Below are positions 16,395 through 25,673 of a stretch of DNA of 64,000 nt, in pieces; within the stretch, counting starts at the first letter, position 1; every line of letters starts with the position of its first letter. The DNA lies in NCBI RefSeq assembly GCF_028737325.1, contig NZ_JAQZCH010000001.1:478732-542731 (forward strand), given 5' to 3'. The notes below the pieces were generated by a model. The model did no database searches, was not told where the DNA came from, and saw nothing but the letters and a program-made list of their open reading frames with translations. The translations under genes and the position numbers were made by a program. The stretch comes from Microbacterium thalli. Its GTDB lineage: Bacteria > Actinomycetota > Actinomycetes > Actinomycetales > Microbacteriaceae.

Positions 16395-17296
16395 CGCCGG
16401 ACTCCTTCCGAGGATGCCGCGGGGCTCGCGGCGGACTGCTGGGTGAGGCGGACGACGAGCTGCTGCAGCGAGACCGCCGAGGTTTCCAGGCCCGCGGTCT
16501 GCAGTGCGGCTCGGTCGGCGGGGCTGAGAGCCCCCAGGACGGTGACGCTCGCGACACGTCCCAGGCCCTCGCGGTGCAGGACCTCGCGGCCCGTGACGAA
16601 GGCGTCGACCGCGGCGGCATCCCCCACGATCGTCGTGGCGCGGTCGCGGACGGCATCGGTGTCGTCATCGAGGAGGATCGCTCCGCGATCGATGAGGATG
16701 ACGCGTTCGATGAGGTTCGCGACCTCGTCGATGAGGTGGCTCGACAGCACCACTGTGCGCGGGTGCTCGGCGTAGTCGGCGAGCAACCGGTCGTAGAAGA
16801 TCTGACGAGCGGTGGCGTCCAAGCCGAGGTAGGGCTCGTCGAAGAACGTGAGTTCGGCCCGTGAGGCGAGCCCGATGATGACGCCGACCATCGACAGCTG
16901 GCCGCGCGACAGCTTCTTGATCGTCCGCTTCATCGGCAGCTGGAACTGATCGACGAGCTCGTCGGCGAGGTCTTGATCCCACCGCGGGAAGAACAGCCGC
17001 GCCATGCGCAGTGCGTGGCGCGGGGTCGCGTCATCGGGGTACTTCTGGCTTTCGCGCACGAAGCACATGCGGCTGAGCACCGCCGGATTCTCGAAGGGGT
17101 CCTGCCCGAAGACACGCACGCGCCCGCTCGTGGCGAAGTTCTGCGCGGTCAGGATCGACATGAGCGTCGTCTTGCCGGCGCCGTTGCGGCCGAGGAGACC
17201 GTAGATCGTGTTCTCGGCAAGGGTCAGGTTCACCCCGTCGAGGGCGAGGGTGTCGCGGTAGCGCTTGGTGAGATCGCTCACCTCGATGACGGTCAT
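16391..17296 (-). CDS. ABC transporter ATP-binding protein
   Basis: 301-residue ATPase with Walker A LLGRNGAGKTTLMS (about 33-46), signature LSRGQLSMVGVIIGLA, Walker B LTFFDEPYLGLD and the H-loop VLSSHLID. The D-loop and the C-terminal extension (~215-301) match the YtrB-like subgroup of exporter ATPases. It overlaps both neighbours by four bases (ATGA on each side), the compact arrangement of a GntR-regulated drug or peptide exporter. Confidence 0.92.
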   Translation of the reverse strand: MTVIEVSDLTKRYRDTLALDGVNLTLAENTIYGLLGRNGAGKTTLMSILTAQNFATSGRVRVFGQDPFENPAVLSRMCFVRESQKYPDDATPRHALRMARLFFPRWDQDLADELVDQFQLPMKRTIKKLSRGQLSMVGVIIGLASRAELTFFDEPYLGLDATARQIFYDRLLADYAEHPRTVVLSSHLIDEVANLIERVILIDRGAILLDDDTDAVRDRATTIVGDAAAVDAFVTGREVLHREGLGRVASVTVLGALSPADRAALQTAGLETSAVSLQQLVVRLTQQSAASPAASSEGVRR

Positions 17297-17715
17297 CGGT
17301 CGTTCCTCTCGGTCGTCGGGCCTGTCGTGGGCGCGCTGTCGCTGCGGCCGTCGCGGGCTGCGGCCGCCCGGTCGCGGACGAGCTGCGCGAGCTCGTCGGG
17401 GGTCAAGCCGAGGGTGCGGGCCTCGGCGAGAAGGGGTTGGATGAAGCGGTCGGCGAAGGCGGCGCGACGTTCGGCCCGGAGCTGATGGCGCGCGCCTTCG
17501 GCGACGAACATGCCGATGCCGCGGCGCTTCACGAGTACGCCCTTGTCGACGAGCATGGTGATTCCCTTCGCGGCAGTCGCCGGGTTGATGCGGTAGAACG
17601 CGGCCAGTTCGTTCGTCGACGGCGCGCGGGTGTCTTCCGCGAGGCTGCCGTCGACGATGGAGTCCTCGACTCGCTCGGCGATCTGCAGGAAGAGGGGCTT
17701 CCCTTCGTCGATCAC
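17293..17715 (-). CDS. GntR family regulator, YtrA subfamily
   Basis: 140 residues. The N-terminal winged helix (KPLFLQIAERVEDSIVDG ... STNELAAFYRINPATAAKGI) has the pattern of GntR DNA-binding domains. The short C-terminal helical tail of ~60 residues, with no large effector domain, is diagnostic of the YtrA subfamily. It probably represses its own operon (regulator, ATPase, permease). A 24-bp imperfect palindrome centred about 30 bases upstream of the GTG start is the likely operator. Confidence 0.9.
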   Translation of the reverse strand: MIDEGKPLFLQIAERVEDSIVDGSLAEDTRAPSTNELAAFYRINPATAAKGITMLVDKGVLVKRRGIGMFVAEGARHQLRAERRAAFADRFIQPLLAEARTLGLTPDELAQLVRDRAAAARDGRSDSAPTTGPTTERNDR

Positions 17716-17734
17716 GATGCGTCTCGGGTCTGTC

Positions 17735-17758
17735 GGTTAGTCACTCAAGTAATGAACC
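17735..17758 (-). promoter_or_regulatory. candidate GntR operator
   Basis: An imperfect 24-bp palindrome with outer arms GGTT/AACC and an inner ACT-NN-AGT pair, at 20-43 bases before the GTG of the GntR gene. YtrA-type repressors bind symmetric sites of this size at their own promoter. The assignment to this regulator is inference from position. Confidence 0.5.
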
Positions 17759-17828
17759 ACAGAAGAGGGGCTGGCGTCAAGACGTGGTGCCCAAACGCGC
17801 GCGTGATACCGGAATGGCCGGTCGAGGG

Positions 17829-17849
17829 GCAAATCGCTGACCGATTTGC
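17829..17849. promoter_or_regulatory. perfect 8-bp inverted repeat, candidate operator for proVWX
   Basis: GCAAATCG and CGATTTGC are separated by CTGAC, giving a perfectly symmetric 21-bp element. A second smaller dyad, AACGT-GAA-ACGTT, lies at 17862-17874. Both are over 200 bases upstream of proV. They may bind a repressor or form the top of a long 5' leader. Confidence 0.45.
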
Positions 17850-18080
17850 ACGGCTCCAGCGAACGTGAAACGTTGGATGAGGCCCATGATGGGCCGACCC
17901 GACCAGTCCGCGGTCGCTGGTGGTGGCCTCCCTCGGCCGCCAGACCGGTGAGCGTATGGTCGGCGGCCCGTGCCCGTGGATCCGACATCCACCCGCCGTG
18001 GCGCTGTCGTGAGACGTGCGCCGGGAGGTCGCCACCCGGGCGTGACCGATGCAGCCCTGCACCGGCTGCCGAGGTGACCA

Positions 18081-19409
18081 GTGACCATTCCGCCTGCTCC
18101 GGGGGAGACGACAGCAGTCCCCGCGCTCGAGGCGAAGAACCTGTACAAGGTCTTCGGCCGCAACCCCAAGTCCGTCGTCGAGAAGCTCCGCCGCGGCGCT
18201 CAGCGCAGCGAGATCCCCGACGCCGGCACCGCCGCCGTCATCGACGCGTCCTTCACCGTCCAGCCCGGCGAGATCTTCGTGATCATGGGCCTGTCGGGCT
18301 CGGGCAAGTCGACGCTCATCCGCATGCTCAACGGGCTGCACGACGCGACCGCCGGCTCCATCACGGTGAAGGGCGACTCGATCACCGACGTCGCTCCCGC
18401 GCGGCTGCGCACCATCCGCCGCGAACGCATCGCGATGGTGTTCCAGCACTTCGCCCTGCTGCCGCACCGTACCGTCGCCGCGAACGTCGCCTATCCGCTC
18501 GAACTGCGCGGCGTGAGCAAGAGCGAGCGGCTCGCGAAGGCCGAGGAGATCCTCGCGCTCGTCGGCCTGCAGGGCTGGGGCGACAAGCTGCCCTCGGCGC
18601 TCTCGGGCGGGATGCAGCAGCGCGTCGGCATCGCCCGCGCGCTCGCCGCCGACAGCGACATCCTGCTGATGGACGAGGCGTTCAGCGCGCTCGACCCGCT
18701 CATCCGCCGCGAGATGCAGGAACAGTTGCTCGAACTGCAGCAGAAGCTGCAGAAGACGATCATCTTCATCACGCACGACCTCAACGAGGCGATGTTCCTC
18801 GGCGATCGCATCGCCGTCATGCGAGACGGACGTATCGTTCAGATCGGCACCCCCGAAGACATCCTCACCGACCCGGCGAACGACTACGTCGAGCAGTTCG
18901 TGCAGGATGTCGACCGGGCACGCGTGCTCACCGCCGCCAACGTCATGGAGCGCCCGCGACCTGTCGTGGCCGAATCGGCCGGGCCGCGCGTCGCCCTCAA
19001 GCAGATGCGCGACGCGTTCATGTCGGCCGCCTACGTCGTGGGGCGCGACCGCACGCTGCTCGGCGTCGTCACCGACCGCGATGCCGTCAAGCTCGTGCGT
19101 CGTGGCGAATCGTCGCTCGGCTCCATCATCAAGACCGCGCCGCAGACGGTGCGTCAGGACGAGGTGCTGATGAACCTGTTCGTGCCCGCCGTCGAGTCGC
19201 CGCTGCCGCTGGCCGTGACCGACGACGACGGCCGCCTCGTCGGCGTCATCCCGCGTATCACCCTGCTCGCCGCGCTCGGTCCCGGACCCGGCGCGACCGA
19301 GGAGATCACGATCCCGCTGCAGCCCATGCCGCAGGCCACGATCGACCAGGTTCTGGCCGAGGCGTCCGCCGTCGATGCGCGCGCCAACGAGAACGAGGGG
19401 GTGCGCTGA
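18081..19409 (+). CDS. proV: glycine betaine/proline ABC transporter ATP-binding protein
   Basis: 442 residues. The ATPase domain (about 12-290) has Walker A MGLSGSGKSTLI, the Q-loop VFQHFALLPHRTV, signature LSGGMQQRVGIARAL, Walker B ILLMDEAFSALDPL and FITHDLNEA. The C-terminal ~130 residues form two CBS modules (VLTAANVMERP..., VVGRDRTLLGVVTDRDA, GSIIKTAPQTV...) that sense ionic strength in OpuA-type importers. The QHFALLPHRTV wording and the CBS pair identify the osmoprotectant family. Its TGA overlaps the ATG of the permease by one base. Confidence 0.95.
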   Translation: MTIPPAPGETTAVPALEAKNLYKVFGRNPKSVVEKLRRGAQRSEIPDAGTAAVIDASFTVQPGEIFVIMGLSGSGKSTLIRMLNGLHDATAGSITVKGDSITDVAPARLRTIRRERIAMVFQHFALLPHRTVAANVAYPLELRGVSKSERLAKAEEILALVGLQGWGDKLPSALSGGMQQRVGIARALAADSDILLMDEAFSALDPLIRREMQEQLLELQQKLQKTIIFITHDLNEAMFLGDRIAVMRDGRIVQIGTPEDILTDPANDYVEQFVQDVDRARVLTAANVMERPRPVVAESAGPRVALKQMRDAFMSAAYVVGRDRTLLGVVTDRDAVKLVRRGESSLGSIIKTAPQTVRQDEVLMNLFVPAVESPLPLAVTDDDGRLVGVIPRITLLAALGPGPGATEEITIPLQPMPQATIDQVLAEASAVDARANENEGVR

Positions 19410-20314
19410 TGGACGGGTTCCGCATCCCGCTCGGCGAATGGGCCGAGGTGGCCGTCGCCGCGATCCGCGACAACCTCTCGTGGCTGCTGCGCGGCATCTC
19501 CGAGGCGGTCGGCTGGCTCGTCGGTTCGCTCGCCGACCTGCTGCTGAACGCCCCCATCGTGCTGGTCATCATCGTGGCGGCGCTGCTGGGCTGGGCGCTG
19601 CGCTCGTGGAAGTTCGCCCTCGGCACCGCGATCTCGTTCGCGGTCATCCTCGGGGTCGGCCAGTGGGTCACGGCGATGCAGACGCTCGCCCTCGTGCTCA
19701 TCGCGACGGTCATCGCCGTCGTCGTCGCGGTGCCGCTCGGCATCCTCGCCGCCCGAAGCGACCGCTTCAGCGCGATCCTCAAGCCGGTGCTCGACCTCAT
19801 GCAGGCGATGCCGGGCTTCGTCTACCTGATCCCCGCGATCGTGTTCTTCAGCATCGGGTTCGTGCCCGGGCTCGTCGCGACCGTCATCTTCGCGCTGCCC
19901 CCGGGCGTCCGACTCACCGAGCTCGGCATCCGCGGCGTCGACGCCGAGACGGTCGAGGCTGGGCACGCGTTCGGTGCGACGCCCGGACAGATCCTGCGCG
20001 GCGTGCAGCTGCCGCTGGCGATGCCCACGATCATGACCGGCGTCAACCAGGTCATCATGCTCGCCCTGTCGATGGCCGTCATCGCCGGTATCGCCGGCGC
20101 CCCCGGCCTGGGCAAGGAGATCGTGCAGGCCATGTCGACGGTGAACATCGGCACCGGCGTCGAGGCGGGCCTGAGCGTCGTCATCCTCGCGATCTACCTT
20201 GACCGCCTCACGTCGGCGCTCGGCGACCTGCGCGGGCAGCGGTCCTCGCTGCTCGGCCTCGTGGGCCGTCGTCGTGCCGCCGCCACCCGGCGCGCACTCG
20301 TCCCTGCGGCCTGA
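19409..20314 (+). CDS. proW: glycine betaine/proline ABC transporter permease
   Basis: 301 residues with seven or so transmembrane helices. The coupling loop EAGHAFGATPGQILRGVQLPLAMPTIM carries the ABC permease EAA motif. Segments MQAMPGFVYLIPAIVFFSIG and PPGVRLTELGIRGVD are typical of ProW/OpuAB. The start is set by the TGATG junction with proV. It forms the membrane channel of the osmoprotectant importer. Confidence 0.95.
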   Translation: MDGFRIPLGEWAEVAVAAIRDNLSWLLRGISEAVGWLVGSLADLLLNAPIVLVIIVAALLGWALRSWKFALGTAISFAVILGVGQWVTAMQTLALVLIATVIAVVVAVPLGILAARSDRFSAILKPVLDLMQAMPGFVYLIPAIVFFSIGFVPGLVATVIFALPPGVRLTELGIRGVDAETVEAGHAFGATPGQILRGVQLPLAMPTIMTGVNQVIMLALSMAVIAGIAGAPGLGKEIVQAMSTVNIGTGVEAGLSVVILAIYLDRLTSALGDLRGQRSSLLGLVGRRRAAATRRALVPAA

Positions 20315-20371
20315 CCGCCGCGGCATCCCTGCACCCATACGGAACGTACGACGTCATACGGAAGGCACACC

Positions 20372-21289
20372 ATGAACAAGCGACACCTCACCGGAATCGT
20401 GGCGCTCGGCGCCGCGGCATCCCTCGTCCTCACCGGCTGCGCGAGCGGCAACCAGGCCGACGGCGGCTCGCAGGAGGACGGCGGCGGCGACGGCGGCGGC
20501 ACGATCACGCTCGGCTACCTGCCCTCGTGGACGGATGGCCTGAGCACGGCGTACCTGCTCGAGGACCAGCTCGAGAAGCTCGGCTACGACGTCGAGATGC
20601 AGGAGCTCACCGAGGCCGGCCCGCTCTACGCCGGTCTCGCGCAGGGCGACGTCGACATCTACCCGTCGGCGTGGCCCGAGCTCACGCACGCCACCTACAT
20701 GGAGACCTACGGCGAGCAGATCGACGACCTGGGCGCGTACTACGACAACGCCAAGCTCACGATCGCCGTGCCCGAGTACGTCGACATCACCTCGATCGAC
20801 GAGCTCGCCGCGAACGCCGACCGGTTCGACGGCAAGATCTACGGCATCGAGCCGGGCGCCGGTCTGACCTCGCAGACGCAGACCTCGATGATGCCGGAGT
20901 ACGGCCTCGACGGCACGTACGAGCTCGTCACCTCGTCGACCGCGGCGATGCTCACCGAGCTCGACACCGCCATCGCCGCCGAGCGCGACATCGTCGTGAC
21001 CTCGTGGCGGCCGTTCTGGGCCAATGAGCGCTACGGCCTGAAGGACCTCGAAGACCCGCGCGGCGCCATGGGCGAGGCCGAAGCGCTGCACTTCCTCGCC
21101 ACCGCCGGCTTCGCCGACGAGCACCCCGAGGCCGCCGAGCTGATCGGTCAGATCGTCCTCGACGACGAGCAGTACGCCGCCCTCGAGGACATGGTCGTCA
21201 ACCAGTACGGCGAGGGCAGGGAAGCCGAGGCGATCAAGGCTTGGCTGGCCGAGTACGGCACGCAGGTCGACGGTCTGCAGGTCGACTGA
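20372..21289 (+). CDS. proX: glycine betaine-binding lipoprotein
   Basis: 305 residues. A signal peptide ends in the lipobox VLTGC (Cys about 23), followed by a Gly/Asp-rich linker and an OpuAC-type domain: TITLGYLPSWTDGLSTAYLL, QGDVDIYPSAWPELTHATYM, KIYGIEPGAGLT, VVTSWRPFWANERYGLKDLEDP. Trp and Tyr residues that could cage a trimethylammonium group are abundant. The 57-base gap after proW contains CATACGGAA twice (20336-20344, 20355-20363), and the second copy includes the ribosome-binding site. Confidence 0.94.
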   Translation: MNKRHLTGIVALGAAASLVLTGCASGNQADGGSQEDGGGDGGGTITLGYLPSWTDGLSTAYLLEDQLEKLGYDVEMQELTEAGPLYAGLAQGDVDIYPSAWPELTHATYMETYGEQIDDLGAYYDNAKLTIAVPEYVDITSIDELAANADRFDGKIYGIEPGAGLTSQTQTSMMPEYGLDGTYELVTSSTAAMLTELDTAIAAERDIVVTSWRPFWANERYGLKDLEDPRGAMGEAEALHFLATAGFADEHPEAAELIGQIVLDDEQYAALEDMVVNQYGEGREAEAIKAWLAEYGTQVDGLQVD

Positions 21290-21295
21290 CCGCGC

Positions 21296-22078
21296 TCAGG
21301 ATGCCGCGGGCGGCGCTGTCGGCGGAAGCTGCAGCGCCGCCCGCTGCGCGAGGCGGTCCATCGCGGCATCCGACACCGCGATGAGTCCGTCGAGCTCTGC
21401 GCGCACCCGCTCGTAGGCTGTGCGCCGCTCGGCCGGGGTCGCGGCGTCGTCGACGGCGACATTGAGCAGCTGCTTCGCGGTGTCGAGGCGGCGGCGCTCG
21501 ACCTCGCTGAACGAGTGGTCGCGCTGCCGACGGGCGTCGCGCTCGGCGAGGTCGAACGCGACCTCGGCATCGGTCACGGCGTCGCGGTAGGCGGCGAGGT
21601 CGCTCGCGGTGACCCGGGCGTCGGCGGACGGCGGACGCAGACCGTCGGCGATCTTCTTCGCCCGCAGGAATGCCGCGGTCAGCGGCTGCCGCCCGTCGCT
21701 CATGGCGGGGAAGGCGATGAGCTTGGCGACATCGAGCTCGTACTCGAGCCAGCGGTGCGTCAGGTCGTCGTGCGCGGCGAACAGCCGCTCGATTCGCGTG
21801 CGCACCGACGCATCCGCATCATCGGCGTCCGTGGCCGAGGGGGATGCCGAGCCGGACGCCGTTGAGCCGTCGCGTGCCGTGAGGTCGCCAACCGTCGGGC
21901 GGACGACGATGCCCTTCGCCTCGGCCTTCGCGCGGATGATCTCGAGTCGGCGCTCGTGACGGCGCTTCGCGGAGCGCTCGATGGCCTTCGCGACACCACC
22001 GGCGGCCGGACCCACGAAGAAGATCAGCCACCAGTACGCGGTCGCGAAGTCCCACAGGCCACCCCAGAACTCACCCAC
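21296..22078 (-). CDS. uncharacterised membrane-anchored coiled-coil protein, paralogue A
   Basis: 260 residues. There is one N-terminal membrane span (AYWWLIFFVGPAAGGVAKAI), a basic segment, a Ser/Ala/Asp linker and a long helical cytosolic part. Residues ~105-190 (HDDLTHRWLEYELDVAKLIAF, MSD, LRPPSADARV) match the neighbouring gene closely, so the two are tandem paralogues. The GTG start has no Shine-Dalgarno, and a TAGCAT box ends 6 bases upstream, which suggests a leaderless mRNA. I do not recognise the family. It may be a scaffold or envelope protein. Confidence 0.75.
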   Translation of the reverse strand: MGEFWGGLWDFATAYWWLIFFVGPAAGGVAKAIERSAKRRHERRLEIIRAKAEAKGIVVRPTVGDLTARDGSTASGSASPSATDADDADASVRTRIERLFAAHDDLTHRWLEYELDVAKLIAFPAMSDGRQPLTAAFLRAKKIADGLRPPSADARVTASDLAAYRDAVTDAEVAFDLAERDARRQRDHSFSEVERRRLDTAKQLLNVAVDDAATPAERRTAYERVRAELDGLIAVSDAAMDRLAQRAALQLPPTAPPAAS

Positions 22079-22109
22079 GCGCTCATGCTATCGGCGCGCG
22101 ACGGTCGGA

Positions 22110-22955
22110 TCAGCCCCGGTCGCCGCGCCGTTCATCGCGGCGTTCGTCGCGCCGGTCGCGGTCGCGGCGGACCCGGTTCCACATCTCGCTCGATCGCGCG
22201 ATCGCGCGCTGCGCGTTGTCGAGCAGATCCTGCGCGACCTCAGCCCAATCGTTCGAGCGCTCGTCCGGCTCGGGGATCTCGCGGGGAGTGCCCCGGCGCG
22301 CGGCGCGCTCCGCGGCGTCGAAGGCGTGGGTCGCACGACGGACGGCTTCGCGGTACGCGCTGTAGTCGGCAGGAGCCATCCGCACGTCACGGGCGGACGG
22401 TCGCAACCACGAGGCCTGCTGATACTCGCGCAGGAACAGCTCGAGCGGGGGCCAGCGGGCGTCGGACATCATCGGGAAGCCGATCGCCTTGGCGGCATCC
22501 GTCTCGTAGTCGATCCACCGCGCCGTGAGCTCGTCGTGCTCGGCCATGAGCCGAGCGAGCGGCATCTGCTCGATCGCGCCGCGCGGCGTCGGCATCGTGG
22601 CGCGCGCCGCCTGCACGCCCGCGCGTCGGGCTTTCAGATCCGCGACGGCGGCCCGCGCCTGACGCTCGGCGAGCTGCAGCCGACGGCGCGCCTCGGGCAC
22701 GGCTCCCGCCGTCGCGCGCGGCGTGGACTTCTCGGCCTGCGCGCGCAGCAGCTCGGCGCGCGCGACCTTGAGCTGCGCGCGCGACTGCGTGACCGCCTCT
22801 TGTGCTCGGCGCACATCCAGCAGTGCGGCGTCGAGCTCGAGCCGCCGCTGACCGGGGCGCACGCGGCGCAGGCCGGCCCACCCGAGGGCGCTCGCCCCGG
22901 CACCAGCCGGCGCGATCCACCACCACTCGGTCACGAGCACGAGGATCGGATCCAC
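22110..22955 (-). CDS. uncharacterised membrane-anchored coiled-coil protein, paralogue B
   Basis: 281 residues: an N-terminal hydrophobic span (VTEWWWIAPAGAGASALGWA), then an unbroken Ala/Arg/Gln-rich coiled coil of ~110 residues. The block shared with its neighbour follows (HDELTARWIDYETDAAKAIGF, MSDARWP, LRPSARDVRM, AYREAVRRATHAFDAAERAARR), and the tail is very basic Arg/Asp (RRDRDRRDERRDERR). The GTG is preceded 6 bases upstream by TAGGCT and by no ribosome site, so it is probably leaderless. The duplicated module has no function I can name. Confidence 0.75.
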   Translation of the reverse strand: MDPILVLVTEWWWIAPAGAGASALGWAGLRRVRPGQRRLELDAALLDVRRAQEAVTQSRAQLKVARAELLRAQAEKSTPRATAGAVPEARRRLQLAERQARAAVADLKARRAGVQAARATMPTPRGAIEQMPLARLMAEHDELTARWIDYETDAAKAIGFPMMSDARWPPLELFLREYQQASWLRPSARDVRMAPADYSAYREAVRRATHAFDAAERAARRGTPREIPEPDERSNDWAEVAQDLLDNAQRAIARSSEMWNRVRRDRDRRDERRDERRGDRG

Positions 22956-23005
22956 CCCCTCAGCCTACGCATCGCGCCGGCTCGCGTCTCGGGCCGGCGG
23001 GTGTA

Positions 23006-23164
23006 TCAGCCGAACAGCAGGGCGAACACGGTCGAGCCGCCGCCGACGAGAATGAGCGAGACGATCGCGACCCACGCCGTCACGCGCATACGACGCGAAC
23101 GCCCCCGGGCGAACCCGGCGTACTCGTCGTCCTCACCCGGTGGCGTCAGGTCGCGGCCGCTCAT
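23006..23164 (-). CDS. 52-residue single-span membrane protein
   Basis: The gene starts at an ATG that overlaps the purL stop (ATGA, 23161-23164), so it would be translated by coupling. The product has an acidic then Arg-rich N-terminus ([17 protein letters not shown]) and one hydrophobic helix near residues 29-50 ([21 protein letters not shown]). By the positive-inside rule the N-terminus should face the cytosol. No family is recognised. The overlap and the clean membrane helix support a real gene. Confidence 0.65.
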   Translation of the reverse strand: MSGRDLTPPGEDDEYAGFARGRSRRMRVTAWVAIVSLILVGGGSTVFALLFG

Positions 23165-25482
23165 GCGGTCGGCACCTCGTCGACGATCGCGCCGAACGCG
23201 GCGGGCAGCGTCGCGCGCGACGTGGAGCGGATCTCGGCGACCGGCACCGAGAACAGGCCCTGCACGTCGAGCACCGACTCGACGCCCTCGGCTGCATCCG
23301 TCACACCGATCCGGAGTACGGGGTAGTCGCGTCCCTCGCAGAGGCCGCGGAACTTCACGTCCTCCTCGCGGGGCACCGAGACGATGACGCGGCCCGTCGA
23401 CTCGCTGAACAGCGCGGTCGCGGCGTCGACCCCGTCGCGCTCGACGATCTCGCTCAGCCACACGCGGGCGCCGACGCCGAAGCGCGTCGTCGCCTCGGCG
23501 AGGGCCTGGCCCAGGCCGCCGGTCGACAGGTCGTGCGCGGCCGAGATGAGGCCCTCGCGCGACGCGGCCTGGATGAGGCCGGCGAGGCGCTTCTCGGCGG
23601 CGAGATCGACCTTCGGCGGGCGGCCGCCGAGGTGGCCGTGCACGGTGTCGGCCCAGGCCGAGCCGTCGAGCTCCTCGTCGGTGGTGCCGAGCAGGTAGAT
23701 GTTCTCGCCGGCATCCTGCCAGCCCGACGGGATGCGGCGGGCGACGTCGTCGACGATGCCGAGCACACCCACCACGGGGGTGGGGAAGATCGGCTGGTCG
23801 CCGGTCTGGTTGTAGAACGAGACGTTGCCGCCCGTGACGGGGACGCCGAGTTCGAGGCACGCGTCCGACAGGCCGTCGACGGCCTGGCCGAACTGCCACA
23901 TGACCTCGGGATTCTCGGGGCTGCCGAAGTTGAGGCAGTCGGTCACCGCGGTGGGCACGGCGCCGGTGACGGCGACGTTGCGGTACGCCTCGGCGAGGGC
24001 GAGCTGCGCGCCCGCGTACGGGTCGAGCTGGCAGTAGCGGCCGTTGCAGTCGGTCGCGATCGCGAAGCCCAGGCCCGACTCCTCGTCGACGCGGATCATG
24101 CCGGCGTCGTCGGGGAAGCTCAGCGCGGTGTTGCCGAGCACGTAGTAGTCGTACTGGTTCGTGATCCAGCTGGTGTCGGCGAGGTTCGGGCTCGCGACGA
24201 GCTGCAGGAACTGCTCGCGCAGCGTCTCGGCGTCGTTCGCGCGGGGAAGGGATGCCGCCGAGTCGGCCTGCAGCCCGTCGATCCACGTCGGGTACGCGAC
24301 GGGGCGGTCGTAGACGGGTCCATCGACGGCGACGGTCGAGGGGTCGACGTCGACGATCTGCTCGCCGTGCCAGAAGATCTGCAGGCGGCCGTCACCGGTG
24401 ACCTCACCGAGGACACTCGTCTCGACATCCCACTTGCCGACGACCGCGAGGAACGCGTCGAGCTTCTCAGGAGCCACGATCGCCATCATGCGCTCCTGGC
24501 TCTCGCTCATGAGGATCTCCTCGGGCGTGAGCGAGGGGTCGCGCAGCAGCACGTTCTCGAGGTCGACGCGCATGCCCGAGCCGCCGTTGGCGGCGAGCTC
24601 GCTCGTCGCACATGAGATGCCGGCGGCGCCGAGGTCCTGGATCGCTTCGACGAGCTCGCCCGCGTAGAGCTCGAGGCAGCACTCGATGAGCACCTTCTCG
24701 GCGAACGGGTCGCCGACCTGCACCGCGGGGCGCTTGGTGGGTCCGCCGTCGGCGAAGGTGTCGGAGGCGAGGATCGACGCGCCGCCGATGCCGTCGCCAC
24801 CGGTGCGGGCGCCGAAGAGCACGACCTTGTTGCCGGCGCCGGTGGCGTTGGCGAGCTTGATGTCCTCGTGCCGCATGACGCCCACCGCGAGGGCGTTCAC
24901 GAGCGGGTTGCCCTGGTACACCGAGTCGAAGACGGTCTCGCCGCCGATGTTCGGCAGGCCGAGGCAGTTGCCGTAGAACGAGATGCCGCTGACGACACCG
25001 TGCACGACGCGGGCGGTGTCGGGGTGGTCGATGGCGCCGAAGCGCAGCTGGTCCATGACCGCGACGGGGCGCGCGCCCATCGAGATGATGTCGCGGACGA
25101 TGCCGCCGACGCCGGTCGCGGCACCCTGGAACGGCTCGATGTAGCTCGGGTGGTTATGCGACTCGACCTTGAAGGTCACCGCCCAGCCCTCGCCGACGTC
25201 GACGACGCCCGCGTTCTGACCCATGCCCACCATGAGGCGGGTCTTCATCTCGTCCGAGACCTTCTGGCCGAAGCGGCGCAGGTAGTTCTTGCTCGACTTG
25301 TAGGAGCAGTGCTCGCTCCACATCACCGAGTACATCGCCAGCTCGCCCGAGGTGGGGCGGCGGCCGAGGATCTCGCGGATCTTCGCGTACTCGTCGGGCT
25401 TGAGGCCCAGGGCGCCGTAGGGCTGATCACGCTCCGGAGTAGCGGTGGCGTTCTCGACGGTATCTGCGACAGGGGTGCTCAC
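23161..25482 (-). CDS. purL: phosphoribosylformylglycinamidine synthase subunit II
   Basis: 773 residues, the standard length of small PurL, the ATP-dependent synthetase that aminates FGAR to FGAM in de novo purine synthesis with ammonia from PurQ. Characteristic stretches are [39 protein letters not shown], the substrate loop [20 protein letters not shown] and [14 protein letters not shown]. No purQ or purS is adjacent here. The GTG start gives the usual N-terminus, and a TAGACT box lies about 40 bases upstream on the same strand. A small membrane-protein gene overlaps its stop. Confidence 0.97.
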   Translation of the reverse strand: MSTPVADTVENATATPERDQPYGALGLKPDEYAKIREILGRRPTSGELAMYSVMWSEHCSYKSSKNYLRRFGQKVSDEMKTRLMVGMGQNAGVVDVGEGWAVTFKVESHNHPSYIEPFQGAATGVGGIVRDIISMGARPVAVMDQLRFGAIDHPDTARVVHGVVSGISFYGNCLGLPNIGGETVFDSVYQGNPLVNALAVGVMRHEDIKLANATGAGNKVVLFGARTGGDGIGGASILASDTFADGGPTKRPAVQVGDPFAEKVLIECCLELYAGELVEAIQDLGAAGISCATSELAANGGSGMRVDLENVLLRDPSLTPEEILMSESQERMMAIVAPEKLDAFLAVVGKWDVETSVLGEVTGDGRLQIFWHGEQIVDVDPSTVAVDGPVYDRPVAYPTWIDGLQADSAASLPRANDAETLREQFLQLVASPNLADTSWITNQYDYYVLGNTALSFPDDAGMIRVDEESGLGFAIATDCNGRYCQLDPYAGAQLALAEAYRNVAVTGAVPTAVTDCLNFGSPENPEVMWQFGQAVDGLSDACLELGVPVTGGNVSFYNQTGDQPIFPTPVVGVLGIVDDVARRIPSGWQDAGENIYLLGTTDEELDGSAWADTVHGHLGGRPPKVDLAAEKRLAGLIQAASREGLISAAHDLSTGGLGQALAEATTRFGVGARVWLSEIVERDGVDAATALFSESTGRVIVSVPREEDVKFRGLCEGRDYPVLRIGVTDAAEGVESVLDVQGLFSVPVAEIRSTSRATLPAAFGAIVDEVPTA

Positions 25483-25673
25483 GCGGCTGGACTCCAGGAC
25501 TCGGGATGCCGGACGCGATCAGTCTAGTTGGCGCCGCCCCGCCCCCCGCTCCCTTCCGCCCCGGCCGGTCGGGCAACCGCCGAGAGAGGCCGGCGTGAGG
25601 ATCGGGGGCGGGGGTGCATGGGAAGCGTGAGGGGCTCTCGCCGGGCGGGACGGGCGGGCGTAGACCTGAGCGC

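Larger units (their letters stand above)
17716..18080. other. 365-base intergenic regulatory region (gntR / proV)
   Basis: No convincing coding frame. Beginning at the gntR side it holds the GntR operator, then a run with more A+T than its surroundings, then two symmetric elements at 17829-17849 and 17862-17874. About 200 bases of G+C-rich sequence with weak self-complementarity follow, up to the proV Shine-Dalgarno (GAGGTGACC, 18073-18081). I looked for the conserved core of the c-di-AMP (ydaO) riboswitch, which often precedes osmolyte genes in actinobacteria, and did not find it. Confidence 0.6.

Noticed and set aside
18060-18081. c-di-AMP riboswitch before proV
   Set aside because: I looked for the conserved ydaO core upstream of the osmolyte genes and did not find it.
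22110-22165. Short repeat in the Arg/Asp tail region resembling a CRISPR-like array
   Set aside because: It is an in-frame coding repeat for RDR/DER units without spacers.
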